A stretch of 64,000 nt of DNA, taken from assembly GCA_037501455.1 (NCBI GenBank), contig CM074860.1, positions 46,882,501 through 46,946,500 of the forward strand, written 5' to 3'. Position numbers and translations under genes: made by a program. Below the pieces are notes generated by a model. That model saw nothing but the letters and a program-made list of their open reading frames with translations. It was not told where the DNA came from and did not search any database. This stretch comes from Lantana camara (lineage: Eukaryota; Streptophyta; Magnoliopsida; Lamiales; Verbenaceae). Of this stretch, positions 24,924-36,093 are shown one piece after another. Every line of letters begins with the position of its first letter. Within the stretch, counting starts at the first letter, position 1.

Positions 24924-25668
24924 GTGAGGTTTTGGTTAGGTACTTAGAACCTTACAACCTTTGTGTGACATTTTCGGCCAAAATCTATTATATTTATAAA
25001 CATTTTCTAAACTATAAACATTTTCAAGCAAGCAAGCCATGATTGTTCGCGATTTCAAGCATGTTTTGGGCGAGTCATGATTGTATGTGGGCCCGAGGGT
25101 AATTCTTGAGCCAACCGGGAAAGCAAGGGCTGACGGGTAACTCTTGGATTATCCTCACCTCATTGGGATCACCCCCGAAGCCACTAGGAGATTGGTGGTG
25201 GAAGGAGTTCCGTGCGTAGGGAGTCATGTTCCCTACGTACACCAGGTCGTGGATAGTTGGGCCTTGTAAACCCACTATCACCCGAAGGAAGAAGAAGACT
25301 GGGGACGGATCCGGAACTACGGATTATCCTCGGGTTATTGCATGTTTTCAAGCATGAATATGTCTAATTGAGCACTAATTGGAATGTATGATCACGTATT
25401 GAATTAATCATGCAAGCACGTATTGTTCACGATTGGCGTAAAGGTTGGAGAATTGCCCTACTCGCCTGGCCACATGTTCATGAAATGATCAAGTTAACGA
25501 GTTAAAACGGATAGCCGTAATCTCGGGCGAAGAACAAGTATTCTTGAAATTTATATTTGTTTCATTTTCAAGTCTTCACCCGAGGCTATGACTTGCATGT
25601 GACGGGTGCTATATATATATTTATTGCCCCTCACTCAGTCTTCGGTAGACTGATACTTCACTTTTCAG
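24924..25668 (+). other. Candidate intron in LTR F
   Basis: Donor AAG|GTGAGG; acceptor CACTTTTCAG preceded by a pyrimidine tract; 745 nt. Same borders as 52,258-52,991 in F2 and 36,094-36,869 in C. The interior is rich in hairpins. Confidence 0.5.
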
Positions 25669-26093
25669 GTACTTTTGGTCATGGTCGTGCTAGGCGGGAG
25701 TTGAGTCGGGTCTTGCATTTCACCGAGTCTAGCATTGTGCCTTTCACGTATAGCACTTTTGATATCTCATGTTATGATCTTTATTATTACCTTTTGGTTA
25801 ATTGGACATGTATAACATATAAGAGATGATAATGTATTGATAGTTAAGTTGGTACCTATTATATATATACTTTTGGTAAACATGGTACCTATAAGTATTA
25901 TTTGAAATGCTTCCGCTTTTAATTTCATGTCTTGGCTGGTGTATGTTGGGGAGTGTCCCGCCTAGCTCGTTGTTTTCTTGATTGTCACCCGTTCGCTATA
26001 TGTCCGGTTTATGTACGGATTGTCCATTTCGTATGTGGATCGGGCTATAGTGCGGGGGATGTAGTGCCCTGGGGGTTAGGGTGCTACATGGTG

Positions 26094-26651
26094 ACTAGAT
26101 GAGATCGGAATAATAATTGGAGATTAATTCTTCGAGAGAAGTTAGAATATTAACTCCATAAGTGCAGAGGAATTTGAACTCAAGAATTGCTATCTTATAC
26201 CAAAAAGTTATACAAGTTGATATAGGAAATCTTGATCAAGGAGATACGTATGGTGAAGTTTCAAGCAATGCTTAGGGAGTGATAATTGGGAAGGAAATGG
26301 GTTCAAGCACTTTTTATTTTGAGCCACGGAGAGGTACAAGTTGATGTCAGAGAATTCTAAAGATTTAGGAGATCGTCGGTAACAAGAAATGACCAACAAA
26401 TGCAAGGCAAGCTTGTAATTCAACAAACATGGAATGAGTGCCAAGCTAAAGGATGTAACTACGGTGACAGGTTCAATATGTCCAAAAGCACGTGCATCAT
26501 ACGCCACTTTAAATTATTTAAATTTCTTTATTTATATGTTCATTCCTAATTGAGCTTAATTGTTGCAATGTGTGGAATTTTATTATTTACAAGTGTGTTA
26601 CGTGCATTGGCATATTAATCCAACATGCATATTTAGTGTCTTGATTACAGG
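26094..26651 (+). mobile_element. Element E internal region upstream of gag
   Basis: Non-coding. It carries the block AAGCACGTGCATCA (about 26,486) shared with element C (about 37,811) and ends in TTGATTACAG just before the gag start codon, which looks like a splice acceptor. Confidence 0.55.
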
Positions 26652-28178
26652 ATGCCTCGAGGTCGCCCTCATCGTGATCGTTCTCCTAGGGTTCCTCCAG
26701 AACCACCCCCTCCGACACAGCCTCAGGATTTTCTTAACTCTATAGTTTGACTTGTGGATCAAAGGATAAGAGATTTTGTTCCTCCAGCACCACCGACACC
26801 CTTGCCACAACCAACACAAATTCCGGTTGTACTTAAGGAGTTCCAAAATCAGCAACCTCCAAAGTTCTACAAAGGAGATGATATTCAGGCTGAACAGTGG
26901 TTGAAAGAAGTTGAGAGGATTTGGGAGTTGATTCCGTGTGAATCACAAGAGAAAGCCCGGTGCACTATCTCGCTAATACAGGGCGAAGCTTACTCTTGGT
27001 GGGAAAGCGCCAAAATTGTTCTAGATGCCGCCGAGGAAGAAGTCACCTAGTTGAGAGGATTTGGGAGTTGATTCCGTGTGAATCACAAGAGAAAGCCCGG
27101 TGCACTATCTCGCTAATACAGGGCGAAGCTTACTCTTGGTGGGAAAGCGCCAAAATTGTTCTAGATGCCGCCGAGGAAGAAGTCACCTAGTTGAGAGGAT
27201 TTGGGAGTTGATTCCGTGTGAATCACAAGAGAAAGCCCGGTGCACTATCTCGCTAATACAGGGCGAAGCTTACTCTTGGTGGGAAAGCGCCAAAATTGTT
27301 CTAGATGCCGCCGAGGAAGAAGTCACCTAGTTGAGAGGATTTGGTAGTTGATTCCGTGTGAATCACAAGAGAAAGCCCGGTGCACTATCTCGCTAATACA
27401 GGGCGAAGCTTACTCTTGGTGGGAAAGCGCCAAAATTGTTCTAGATGCCGCCGAGGAAGAAGTCACCTGGGAGGTTTTTGTAAGGGAGTTCAAAAACAAG
27501 TTCATTCCTCCATCTTCGCGTACTAGGAGGCTTAAGGAGTTCACAGAACTTAAACAAGGAGAAAGGTATGTAGCAGAGTATATAGCCGAGTTTGAGAGGT
27601 TGTCCAAGTATGCACCCAACATTGCAAGTGACGACTTCCATAAAGCCATGCAATTTGTGCAAGGATTGAGGTCAGATATACAAGCAGCAATTGAAGCCGT
27701 CAATACTAGCACTTGGAGGAAGGCCACCTCAAAGGCTCTTAAGGTTGAGGATTCGGTGAACGCAAGGAGGCCTATTTCTCACCCCGTACAGGCTGCAAGT
27801 TCAGAATCAGGGCAGGACTTTAACAATGGAAAGGGGTCTGTTTCTTATGATACACTGCCACTTCAAGAACAGTCTCAGAAGAAGAAGAATCGATCATCTA
27901 GATCGGGTTTGGGTGTTTCACATACCTTGGCTTTAACATCACCTTCGGGGAAGCCTCTTTGCACCTATTGTGGACGCGATACACATAATTACGACAATTG
28001 TAGATGGCGCTTAGGATTATGCTTGTGGTGTGGGAATGATGAGCATCAAGTGGATATGTGTCCGAAGCGACGAAAAATAGCTACCGGGGATCAGAGACGG
28101 CTTGTTCGGGCTCGTGCATATGCTCTAGAGAGAAAGGTGCAAAATGTAAATAGGGACAACGGTGAATGGTACACTTAA
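26652..28178 (+). pseudogene. gag: Gag-like capsid/nucleocapsid gene of element E, broken
   Basis: The start is ATG at 26,652 (MPRGRPHRDRSP), giving a basic, proline-rich N-terminus as in plant gypsy Gags. A Retrotrans_gag-type capsid region follows (ISLIQGEAYSWWES, then F.REFKNKFIPPSSRTRRLKEF, GERYVAEYIAEFERLSKYAP, FVQGLRSDIQ). Near the C-terminus are two CCHC zinc knuckles, both CX2CX4HX4C, at 27,960-28,001 and 28,020-28,061, which would bind RNA. Breaks: in-frame TGA at 26,748-26,750, and a 140-bp stretch present four times that introduces TAG at the end of each extra copy. Stop codon TAA is at 28,176-28,178. No pol follows; the hairpin array and polypurine tract come next. Gag of related elements packages genomic RNA; this copy cannot make a full protein. 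Confidence 0.9.
26911..27470 (+). repeat. 140-bp tandem repeat, four copies, inside gag
   Basis: Units begin TTGAGAGGATTTGG at 26,911, 27,051, 27,191 and 27,331. The first three are identical; the fourth differs by one base near its start (GGTAG for GGGAG) and joins directly to the rest of gag. Because 140 is not a multiple of three and a TAG sits at each junction, the repeats disrupt the frame. The identity implies a very recent expansion or an assembly artefact. Confidence 0.95.
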
Positions 28179-28353
28179 TCATGCATATCACGTGCATCAC
28201 GGATCTTATTGTTGTTATACTTAATTTCTTGTTAGTTGCAAATTGGTTGTTTATGCATGGTACTTATGTGATTAACATGATTCTGCTTGCACTATGTGAC
28301 ATTTATACAAATGTTTCTCGAAATGTTTCCTTGAATCGTTATGTGGTGTGTGT

Positions 28354-28470
28354 TTGAGAGACGGGTTCTCTCATTTCTTTCATTTCTTGTCTGAGAGACG
28401 GGGTTCTCTCATTTCTTGCTTGAGAGACGGGGTTCTCTCATTTCTTGTTTAAGAGACGGGGCTCTCTTAT
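28354..28470 (+). repeat. Hairpin array before the polypurine tract (E)
   Basis: Four units of about 30 bases, including GAGAGACGGGGTTCTCTC twice and TAAGAGACGGGGCTCTCTTA, in which the outer pair T-A replaces G-C. It lies 30 bases before the polypurine tract. Confidence 0.85.
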
Positions 28471-28500
28471 TGCTTGTGCATCATTTTAAAACTCGGCAGT

Positions 28501-28514
28501 AAGGGGGGGAGAAT
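28501..28514 (+). other. Polypurine tract of E
   Basis: AAGGGGGGGAGAAT directly precedes the 3' LTR. Confidence 0.8.
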
Positions 28515-31228
28515 TTTAATGCCCCGGTTTTTCCATTCAATCATTATGTGTTAATTTATAATTTTCATGACGTTAGATTCTTATTATTTCCATGAAATTA
28601 TATGAATTAATTGTTAATGTGAATATTTTCTCATATAGGACCCTGATTGCTCAATTATCTTAATATGTGGATTTAATTACATAATATGAATTGGAGTTAA
28701 TTGATCATTTTACATGGAGTGAAAGTTGATTGCATACACTTATATATTTCAAGGGCTTCGTTGCAAAAAGTGATGACTCATGCATATATGGGGAAGACTT
28801 TGATAAATATCTAATATCATTATCTCTTACATTTCATTTCATCAAAACCTCACACACACACACACACTAATACACGGTTTATACACCAAGAGAAGATGAA
28901 GAAGATTTCATCTCATTCAAGCTTAAATTCAAGGAAGAAATTTCATAAGTTTGGAGTATCATCAACATTTCATCCTTTCATCATTTCTTTCTTCATTTCA
29001 AGGTATAATATGAAGTGGGTTGGATTTCATGAATCATATTTGAAGTAGGGTTTGAGAATCTTCATGTGATTCCTTGATTATTTGTGGTTAGAAGTATGAT
29101 TAGTAGCATGGAACTTGAAAGCTTGCATGAATTCATGGAATATTTGAGATTTAGAAGCCATGATATATATGGGTTTGTTGGATGAATTATTGATGATCTA
29201 TGCTTGTTTCCATGGATTAAATGGTGCCTAATTGATATATATGATTATATACATGTTATATGATAGTTTTGAGTTGATTTCTTGCATTGATTTGGTGTTG
29301 TATTGATTTGGCAGCCAAATCTCGAGCCTTGCCCCGTTTTCCCTTCGTTTTGCTGCTGTTATAAGATCCACAGGCGTGGATTTTTGACCCACGGCCATGG
29401 ATTTGTATCCAGAACTTGGGTTTTTTCGGCATAGAGAATCCATGGGCGTGGATTTTTGTTCATGGAGAAATCCACGGCCGTCGATCTTTCCCTGTTTTCA
29501 GCTTGAGTTTGTTTTGTTCTGTTTACCCCTCAAACGAACTCCGATTGACCTAATTCTTGAACCGACGGAAAGCTCTTGAAGTCTAGAACAACCTCCAATT
29601 GGAATCGCCTCAATTGGAATCGCCTCAATCTTTTCTAGTTTGTGAGATATAATAAATTCTTTTTAAGTGTCGCCATTTTCCCGACAAACTGCACTAGCTT
29701 AACTTCAAGCGTATGCCATTTTCTCCTCGCTTTGAACTAGAAAACAAGCCATATATCATCGGAAAGATCTTTGGGTCTAGTTTCATTGATAACAAACAAA
29801 ACTCAATCCCCACTTCTAGATTTAATGATATTCCAGTTTTCCCTCAGCATATACGTTTTCTAAAATTGTCCGTTTTTAGCAAACTTCACCAAAACCTCTC
29901 TTATCGCATCCCTTTCACTCTCTTGGCTCCCATATGTGAATTATATGATATATATACTTGTTTAATTGATAATCATGCTCCTACTTGACATTTCCTTAAG
30001 TGTTATTGAATGACTTATTGATCATGACTTTGTCGTGCGTCGTAAATGGTTCATACGAGTCATGTCTCACGAATACTTGTCCTTTTTACACAGATTGTCT
30101 TCCCGTTGATGAGGAGCAAGCTTTATAGTTGTATCCTTGTTAATTGTCGGCACAGGTGAGGTTTAATTTCTAGACATATAGAACCCTTAAAACCCTATGT
30201 GATCTTTTGCCCAAAATGTGAATATATATATATATATCTTTCTCAAAATCTTTATCGATTGCAAATCATTTCTCGTGACAAATTGAACTTATTGTGAATG
30301 ATTGATTGATTGGGCGAGTAAAACATGTTCACTTTGGGCCCGAGTGTAGTGTATTGAGTAATCCGGGGAGGCATCGGGCCAACGGTGATCTCTTGCACTA
30401 TCCTCACCTATTGTTGGGGTAACCCTGAATCCACCAAGAGGTTTGATGGAGGAAGGAGCCCGCCGGGCGTAGGGACTTATGAACCCTATGCCCAGATTGA
30501 TTAGGTGGTGGGGCCTTGCAATCCCACCATCACCCGGAGGAAGAAGGAGTTATTGAAACTGCTAATTGTGCACTATAAATTAATTGCTTTATCACCTAAT
30601 CGCTTCATAATTGAATTATTGTACATTGTCGGAGAAAGGTTGGAGAATTGCCCTCACTCGTCGGGCCACTGATTGATTGAATTGTAAATTGGACAGTTGT
30701 AATCTCGAGCGAGAATTTCTTTAATATTTAAACTCATATTGTTTCTTTTATTAAAACCTTACCCGAGAATATGACTTGCATGTTATTTGCGCTAATATCT
30801 ATTTAAACCCCTCACTCAGTCTTTCATAGACTGACACCTCACATTTTTAGTTTTTTGGGTTGGGTGCTAGGCGTGGTTTGAGTCCTTTTATGGAGTCTAG
30901 CATCTCATTCTCATGCTATTGTATGTTTGGCTTATGAGTTGTTTTGGTACCTATGTATATTATGAATTGTTCTTAGAAGTTTGAACTTGTAAAGATTAAA
31001 TTGATGACTAAGGACTCATAAAATGTTAATGGAATGAATGTATATTATTATGCTTTCGTTTTATTATTTATGCATGTTAGTATTAATTGAGGGTTAGTCC
31101 CGCCTAGCCAGTGGTTTTTTTTATTGTCACCCATTCGCTATAGGTTGGTTCATGTACGGACTATCAATTTCGTATGTGGATTAACTTATAGTGCGGGGGT
31201 GTGGCATCTCGGCGTTCCGGGTGTTATA
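28515..31228 (+). mobile_element. 3' LTR of E (2,714 bp)
   Basis: It starts TTTAATGCCCCGG (decayed TGTAACGCCCCGG) and ends GTGTTATA (decayed GTGTTACA). It holds a (CA)n run near 28,852, an ATCCAC/GTGGAT palindrome cluster (29,366-29,485) and the candidate intron donor CACAG|GTGAGG (30,156). The hairpin GGGCGTAGGG (30,465-30,474) pairs with CCCTATGCCC (30,484-30,493), and a CCTTGCAA-loop hairpin lies near 30,506-30,535. The acceptor TTTTCAG seen in the 5' LTR (21,803) is mutated here; an alternative TTTTTAG ends at 30,850. Confidence 0.9.
29366..29485 (+). repeat. ATCCAC...GTGGAT palindrome cluster in LTR E
   Basis: Four units: ATCCACAGGCGTGGAT (29,366-29,381), a weaker CCCACGGCCATGGAT (about 29,388), ATCCATGGGCGTGGAT (29,438-29,453) and ATCCACGGCCGTCGAT (29,470-29,485). 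The arms differ from F and C but the GGSC core and the location in the LTR are the same. Confidence 0.8.
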
Positions 31229-32423
31229 GTTCAAGATGGTACGTCAAAGCAGGATCGACCAAATAAGGCCAAGCGAACACTTAAGAATTTGAGAAGTACT
31301 GCGGTTATGAATCAGAGCTCAGGATTCTGGCTCACTACGGACTAGGACATCTGCCACCCAAGAAAATTCGAACTTTGACTCTGTTGCTACGGTGAACGGT
31401 ATGCTAAACATCCATGGCACAAGCATGCATGCATCGTTTATTCGAGTAATCCTTGTTATTATATGATCTAAATATCAAACTGTGATATGTGTTTATTGTT
31501 GTGGATTTTATAATTACGCTATGTGAATTAGTTGCACGTATGTGTTTTAAACTTTTCTTAATTATCACATTGAGTTGCACGTATATTGTAAATTTATTTT
31601 ATAGGGATTCCATCGTGATATCCCCCTTGAGTTGAGGAGTGGATGCTGAATCTATACTCTTGGGACACCGATATCAGTTGTGTAAAGGTATACTAAACAT
31701 GCATCACATGTTTTGCATCAAGTGTTACTTTGATGTGTGTATTTTGAATGTTGAGTAAGTGAACTTGTATGCTAGAGAGTCGTTGATTTCTCTCTATTTT
31801 ATGTGATAGAAAGATGTTGGATTCTTTCTAAATTATGTGAGCAAGAGATGCTGGATTCTCTTGGAGTTAGATATTTGAGAGATGCTGGATTCTCTCGAAT
31901 CTAGGGGTTTGGGAAATGCTGGATTTTTTCAAACTAGGATGTCTGGGAGATGTGGAATCTGTCAGATTTAGGTTGAGAGACGTGGTTCTCTCATTTTTGT
32001 GTTTGAGAGACGGGGCTCTCTCAATTTTGCGCCTGAGAGACGGGGTTCTCTCTTTTGTGTGTGCCGAGGGACAGGGTTCCCTCACTTTTATGTTGAGAGA
32101 TGGGATTCTCTCTTGTTTGTCGCCATTGCGTTACGTGTGGCCTAGCGACTGTTAGCAAGCGACGAGGATGCGGTGGTTTCGAACTTTGGGTGCAGTGGCT
32201 TAGTGGGGATCGAACGAGTTTTAAGTGACCAACGATCAAGTTCTCGGACAGACCTCTGTGACTACGAGTCTCTGAAGGGAGTTGATACAAACAAGGAGAG
32301 TAAACTTCATAGCCAGGGCTATAACTCTACACGATTCTGAGAGATGGAATGAAGTACAATAACTCGAGGCTCTTTGACTCAGCAGTAGGATCTGGGGACC
32401 AGATCCTTTTAAGGGGGAGAGAT
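31229..32423 (+). mobile_element. 3' internal region of A2 with hairpin array and polypurine tract
   Basis: It resumes after element E (target duplication GTTCA at 31,229-31,233). It is non-coding. ACGGTGAACGGTATGCTAAA (about 31,390) matches E1, E and C. It ends in the polypurine tract TTAAGGGGGAGAGAT (32,409-32,423). Confidence 0.8.
31771..32114 (+). repeat. Hairpin array before the polypurine tract (A2)
   Basis: About nine units. CAAGAGA (31,842-31,848) pairs with TCTCTTG (31,857-31,863); the next unit is GAGAGATGCTGGATTCTCTC, and another is GAGGGACAGGGTTCCCTC. Stems vary in step on both arms; loops stay TGYTGGAT or CRGGGT. The order of units parallels the E1 array. Confidence 0.85.
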
Positions 32424-35400
32424 CGTAACACCCCGTTCTTCCGATGTACAAGGTACGCCATGTTCCAACCTTTTTATGTGTTTAACTTTATGATTTTATG
32501 CTTTACGCGGCCCTATTTTGAACTATTTTAGAGTTTAGGGGCCTCTTTATAATTTTCTCTTTTAGGGGTTTTTCGTTCATTCCTTGTTCGATCTTGATTT
32601 CGACCCCTTGGACTCCTTCAATCGTTCAGGGCATCGAGATGAGTCTGTAGACTCTAAGTTTGCCAAATTCTGATGTCGTTAACCCTTCTTTCGACCGTTT
32701 CGTGCATTGAGGAACCGGGATAAAATAATCGGATCCTCGTAATTCATGCCAAGAGCCTAAGACCAGCTTCCTCGTCTCTCTCTCCTCTCCACGCAATCCA
32801 CACCTCCTACACACACTAGAAACATGCGCAAGCCCGTTCTCGCTCATTTATCGATGGTTTTTTACGAGTGAGTACTGGAAATTGATCAGCTTGACAAGCC
32901 CGACACAATGATACCAATTTTGTGGCCTGAAACCAAGTGGAGACGGCGCTATGGTGAGTTGCAAGCGGCAGCGGTGGTGCGATGAGCTTCAGCCGTATCT
33001 CGCGGCGGCCTACGACGGTGCAATCAAACGAAAATTTTCTAGAGCGGATTTTCCTGACATTTCCATTTTCGTTGGCGGCACGGCCAACGGGGCGGCGACG
33101 CACCCTCACGCGCCGGCGGAAGACCGGCGACGGTGGCACGTCCACTGTAGCACTTTTCTCCGCCGCATTCCGATGACCTTTTTCGGCGAGCAGGGCAGGT
33201 TCCCAACCTTTTTTGGCCCCCTGATTCCATTTTCCGCATTATTTTGGGCCAAGGACGGCCGGAGGCGGCTGAACCAGTGACATGCCAGCAGCGGGACTTT
33301 GGTGGCGTTGGGGGGACTTTTTCCGACGAGTTTTGGTGGTGGCCCTTTTATAAAAGTTGATCAGTGGGTGGAGGACAGCATATTAATGTTAGCCCCGACT
33401 TGAGAACAAGCCGTTGGCGGCGAACCGGCTGTGAACCGACGATCAGTTTTTCGACTACTTTTTCCGGCATTTGGCTAGGGGATTTCGAGGGCCTCGTTAC
33501 GGGCTTTCGAATGGTTCGTTCGGATTTCATTTTCGTTTAACAGGTTGCGTTTAATTTCAGTTTTTGTTCTAGGGATTTAGTTCGGTTTTTCGTCAATGAA
33601 ATCCGGTATGTTTAGTATTTTCTGAAATTGTTTGAGGGCTTTTGTCGAGCAAGCCGAGGCGCACGTTTCTGTGCTTCCTGGGATTTTTCCAACCTCCGAT
33701 GGCGGCCGGTGGTTGTTCGGCCGGCTACGGAGATGGCATTTCGATGACTTTCGGACAGTAGGTCCGTTTCGTTGTGGTGAGTCCAACGCCGCTTACCGTT
33801 CGTCAATCGGATGTCCGGTTGATTTTATATGAAATTTTGAAGTTGTTATATTTTATCCGGTAATTGTTGTAATTATGGAATTGATCATGTATGTGTAATA
33901 AATTGTGAATTATGAATTGTATGACTTCCGAAAATATGTTATAATATATGGAAACTTGATTCTTGAATTATTATATTTATATGTTCCGTTTCGTGCCAAA
34001 TCAGTTGAGAATAATTCTTGTTTAAGTGATATTAATGCAATTTAAGTGTCTAAATCATTCGTATAATTATGTGACTCATAATAATTAAATTATGAAAGTA
34101 TAAGTTATGATCGATTTAAATGAATTGTTTAAGTATGCTAATTGTTTGAGTATTGTGACATATGCCAATACCTATTTGTGTGTAAATTGCTATGTAATTC
34201 GTATTAATCCTTTCGAGACCTGGTGCCTGATAGAAATTAAATTCTTGATGTCTTGATTTATTTTCTGTAATTGATGTTATGAATTTTGTAAGCTATACAT
34301 CTCTCGATATGCAAAGTGATTGTCGTCGGTGTAAGGTAAGGTTTTAGGATTTTTGTTTAGTTAAAGCGACCTATAACCCTCTGTGCTCATTTTCAAGCCT
34401 GCATGCGATTATTCTATTATATTTATATAATTGATATGTGTTTATATGATATTTTTATGAATCTGTCATACGATTAAAGGTTTTCGAACTATATATATAC
34501 GAGCGTATGTAAGGTTGAAATGTTTTGGAATGAGGCTATGCTCCAAACCGTGTGTCTTCATGCCAGCTACTGATTAGGATAACACGGAGAGGTACGTTTA
34601 TAGCATATGCTGAGTTACAATGTAACGCCCCGATTTTCAGACAGTCAGGTACGCTCGACACGTGTGGGTTTTGGAGCGTTAGGACTTTATTTTATTATTT
34701 TCGTTTATTTAATTTAAACGTGTTAGATTAATTTCTATCAATTGTATTCAACATGATTACGTGAAAATTATATGATATTCATTTCATTTTGAGAATTCTT
34801 GTATGAATGGAATTTAATTGCTACATGAATTAATTGTCCAAATTGTATAATTTGCATAATTGTCCTTAATTGTTCATTTACATAAATTAAAGGACCAAAT
34901 TGCATGAAAACCATTGAGGACTAGATTGATCTTTTCCAAACCTTGTATCCTCAATTGCATAATTTATGATACTTGGAGGATTTGATCATAAATATTACAT
35001 ATTTCCCCCAAATATATCGATATATGCATCTCTTCTCCAACCTTCATTTTTCATCTTCATAAAAAATATACCATTTGCTTCCTTATTCACCGAGCCAACC
35101 CTCCAAGGAAAGAAAAGGGAATTTCATCCATTTCAAGCTAAAATCTTTGAGGAATTGGAAGTCTTAGGCCATCATCTTCATCATATCTCCATCTTTTCTT
35201 CTCCTTCTTTCATTTAAGGTAGGGATGAGCATATATATGATCTCTTGAAATTTATGTGGGAAACTAGGGTTATGATTTTGATGCAATAGCTTGATTACTT
35301 GATGTTAGAAGCAAGAATACTTGAGCATAGTTTGAAATCATGCATGAATTCTTGTAGAATTTGATGATATATGATGGATTTGTGTATGAACTTGGAATTG

Positions 35401-35587
35401 ATGATTTGAGATGATCAAGCATGAAACAAGTGTTTGTATTGTGTTTTATTGCACTCTAAGCATGTATATATGTTTCCTCCTATGAATTTTAATATATGGG
35501 ATGGATTATGAGTGTTTTAGGAGCTTTGGGAGCTTGGTCCGTAGCTCCCCTGTTCTTCTCCCCTATTTTCTGAACCTTCTGTGTAAC

Positions 35588-35784
35588 GGGAACGGCCGTT
35601 CCCGTCCCATTTGCAATTAGGGAATAGCCGTTCCCATTGTTTGAATAATGTGTCAGGCGGCGAGGACGGGAACGACCGTTCCCACTTTGTCTCACAGACG
35701 GGAACGACCGTTCCCATCTTCGGGGAGCCCGACAGCGGGAACGGCCATTCTCACTTTGAACTGAAACCTGGAACGGCCGTTCCC
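35588..35784 (+). repeat. GGGAAC...GTTCCC palindrome cluster, C 5' LTR
   Basis: Six units: GGGAACGGCCGTTCCC (35,588-35,603), GGGAATAGCCGTTCCC, two copies of GGGAACGACCGTTCCC, GGGAACGGCCATTCTC and GGAACGGCCGTTCC. A seventh, degenerate unit lies near 35,830. Confidence 0.9.
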
Positions 35785-36093
35785 AGCTCTCTGGTAGTGC
35801 AGAAACTTTCTGCATAAAAATGGAATTTTGGGAGGTCGTTCCAACGGGTTATTTGACCCCAAATTGTTATTATATGAATGATTACGTGCCAAAACGTGAT
35901 ATTTACATGCTACATTGTGTTTTGCTCGATGCCTCGTACGTGATCATGTCGTGCGTCGTTATATGAGATAATATGCTTGAATTATAGTCTCATGAACGTA
36001 CATTGTCCCGCTTCGTGTCCAGTTGTTCTCCAGGGCGGAGATTATCAAGCATGAGCACGTTCACGCATTTACGAGTCGCGTGTCGCCTGTCAG

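Larger units (their letters stand above)
23442..26088 (+). mobile_element. Solo LTR, F type (2,647 bp)
   Basis: It starts TGTAACGCCCCAG and ends GGGTGCTACA, flanked by the exact duplication TGGTG (23,437-23,441 and 26,089-26,093). A CACGTG G-box lies near 23,478 and a TATA-like TATATGCATCTC near 23,850. The palindrome cluster is at 24,408-24,633. The candidate intron is 24,924-25,668. Hairpins: 25,095-25,105 with 25,146-25,156, and 25,212-25,221 with 25,231-25,240. GCTAGGCGGG (25,689-25,698) pairs with CCCGCCTAGC (25,957-25,966). The terminal hairpin is 25,996-26,050. It is a close relative of F2 at 50,751. Confidence 0.95.
21032..31228 (+). mobile_element. Element E: gag-only Ty3/gypsy-like LTR retrotransposon
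   Basis: The 5' LTR is 21,032-22,172, the primer-binding site is 22,180-22,191, the gag relic is 26,652-28,178, a hairpin array is at 28,354-28,470, the polypurine tract is 28,501-28,514 and the 3' LTR is 28,515-31,228. Target duplication GTTCA is exact (21,027-21,031 and 31,229-31,233). Without solo LTR F it is about 7.5 kb. No protease, reverse transcriptase, RNase H or integrase is visible, so it would depend on enzymes made elsewhere. The terminal bases of the 3' LTR have decayed (start TTTAATGCCCC, end TTATA). It is inserted in A2. Confidence 0.9.

Noticed and set aside
35489..35815. 108-codon minus-strand frame conserved in both C LTRs
   Set aside because: It is read through the palindrome cluster; the repeated WERPFP/NGRS-like peptides are a by-product of the DNA repeat.
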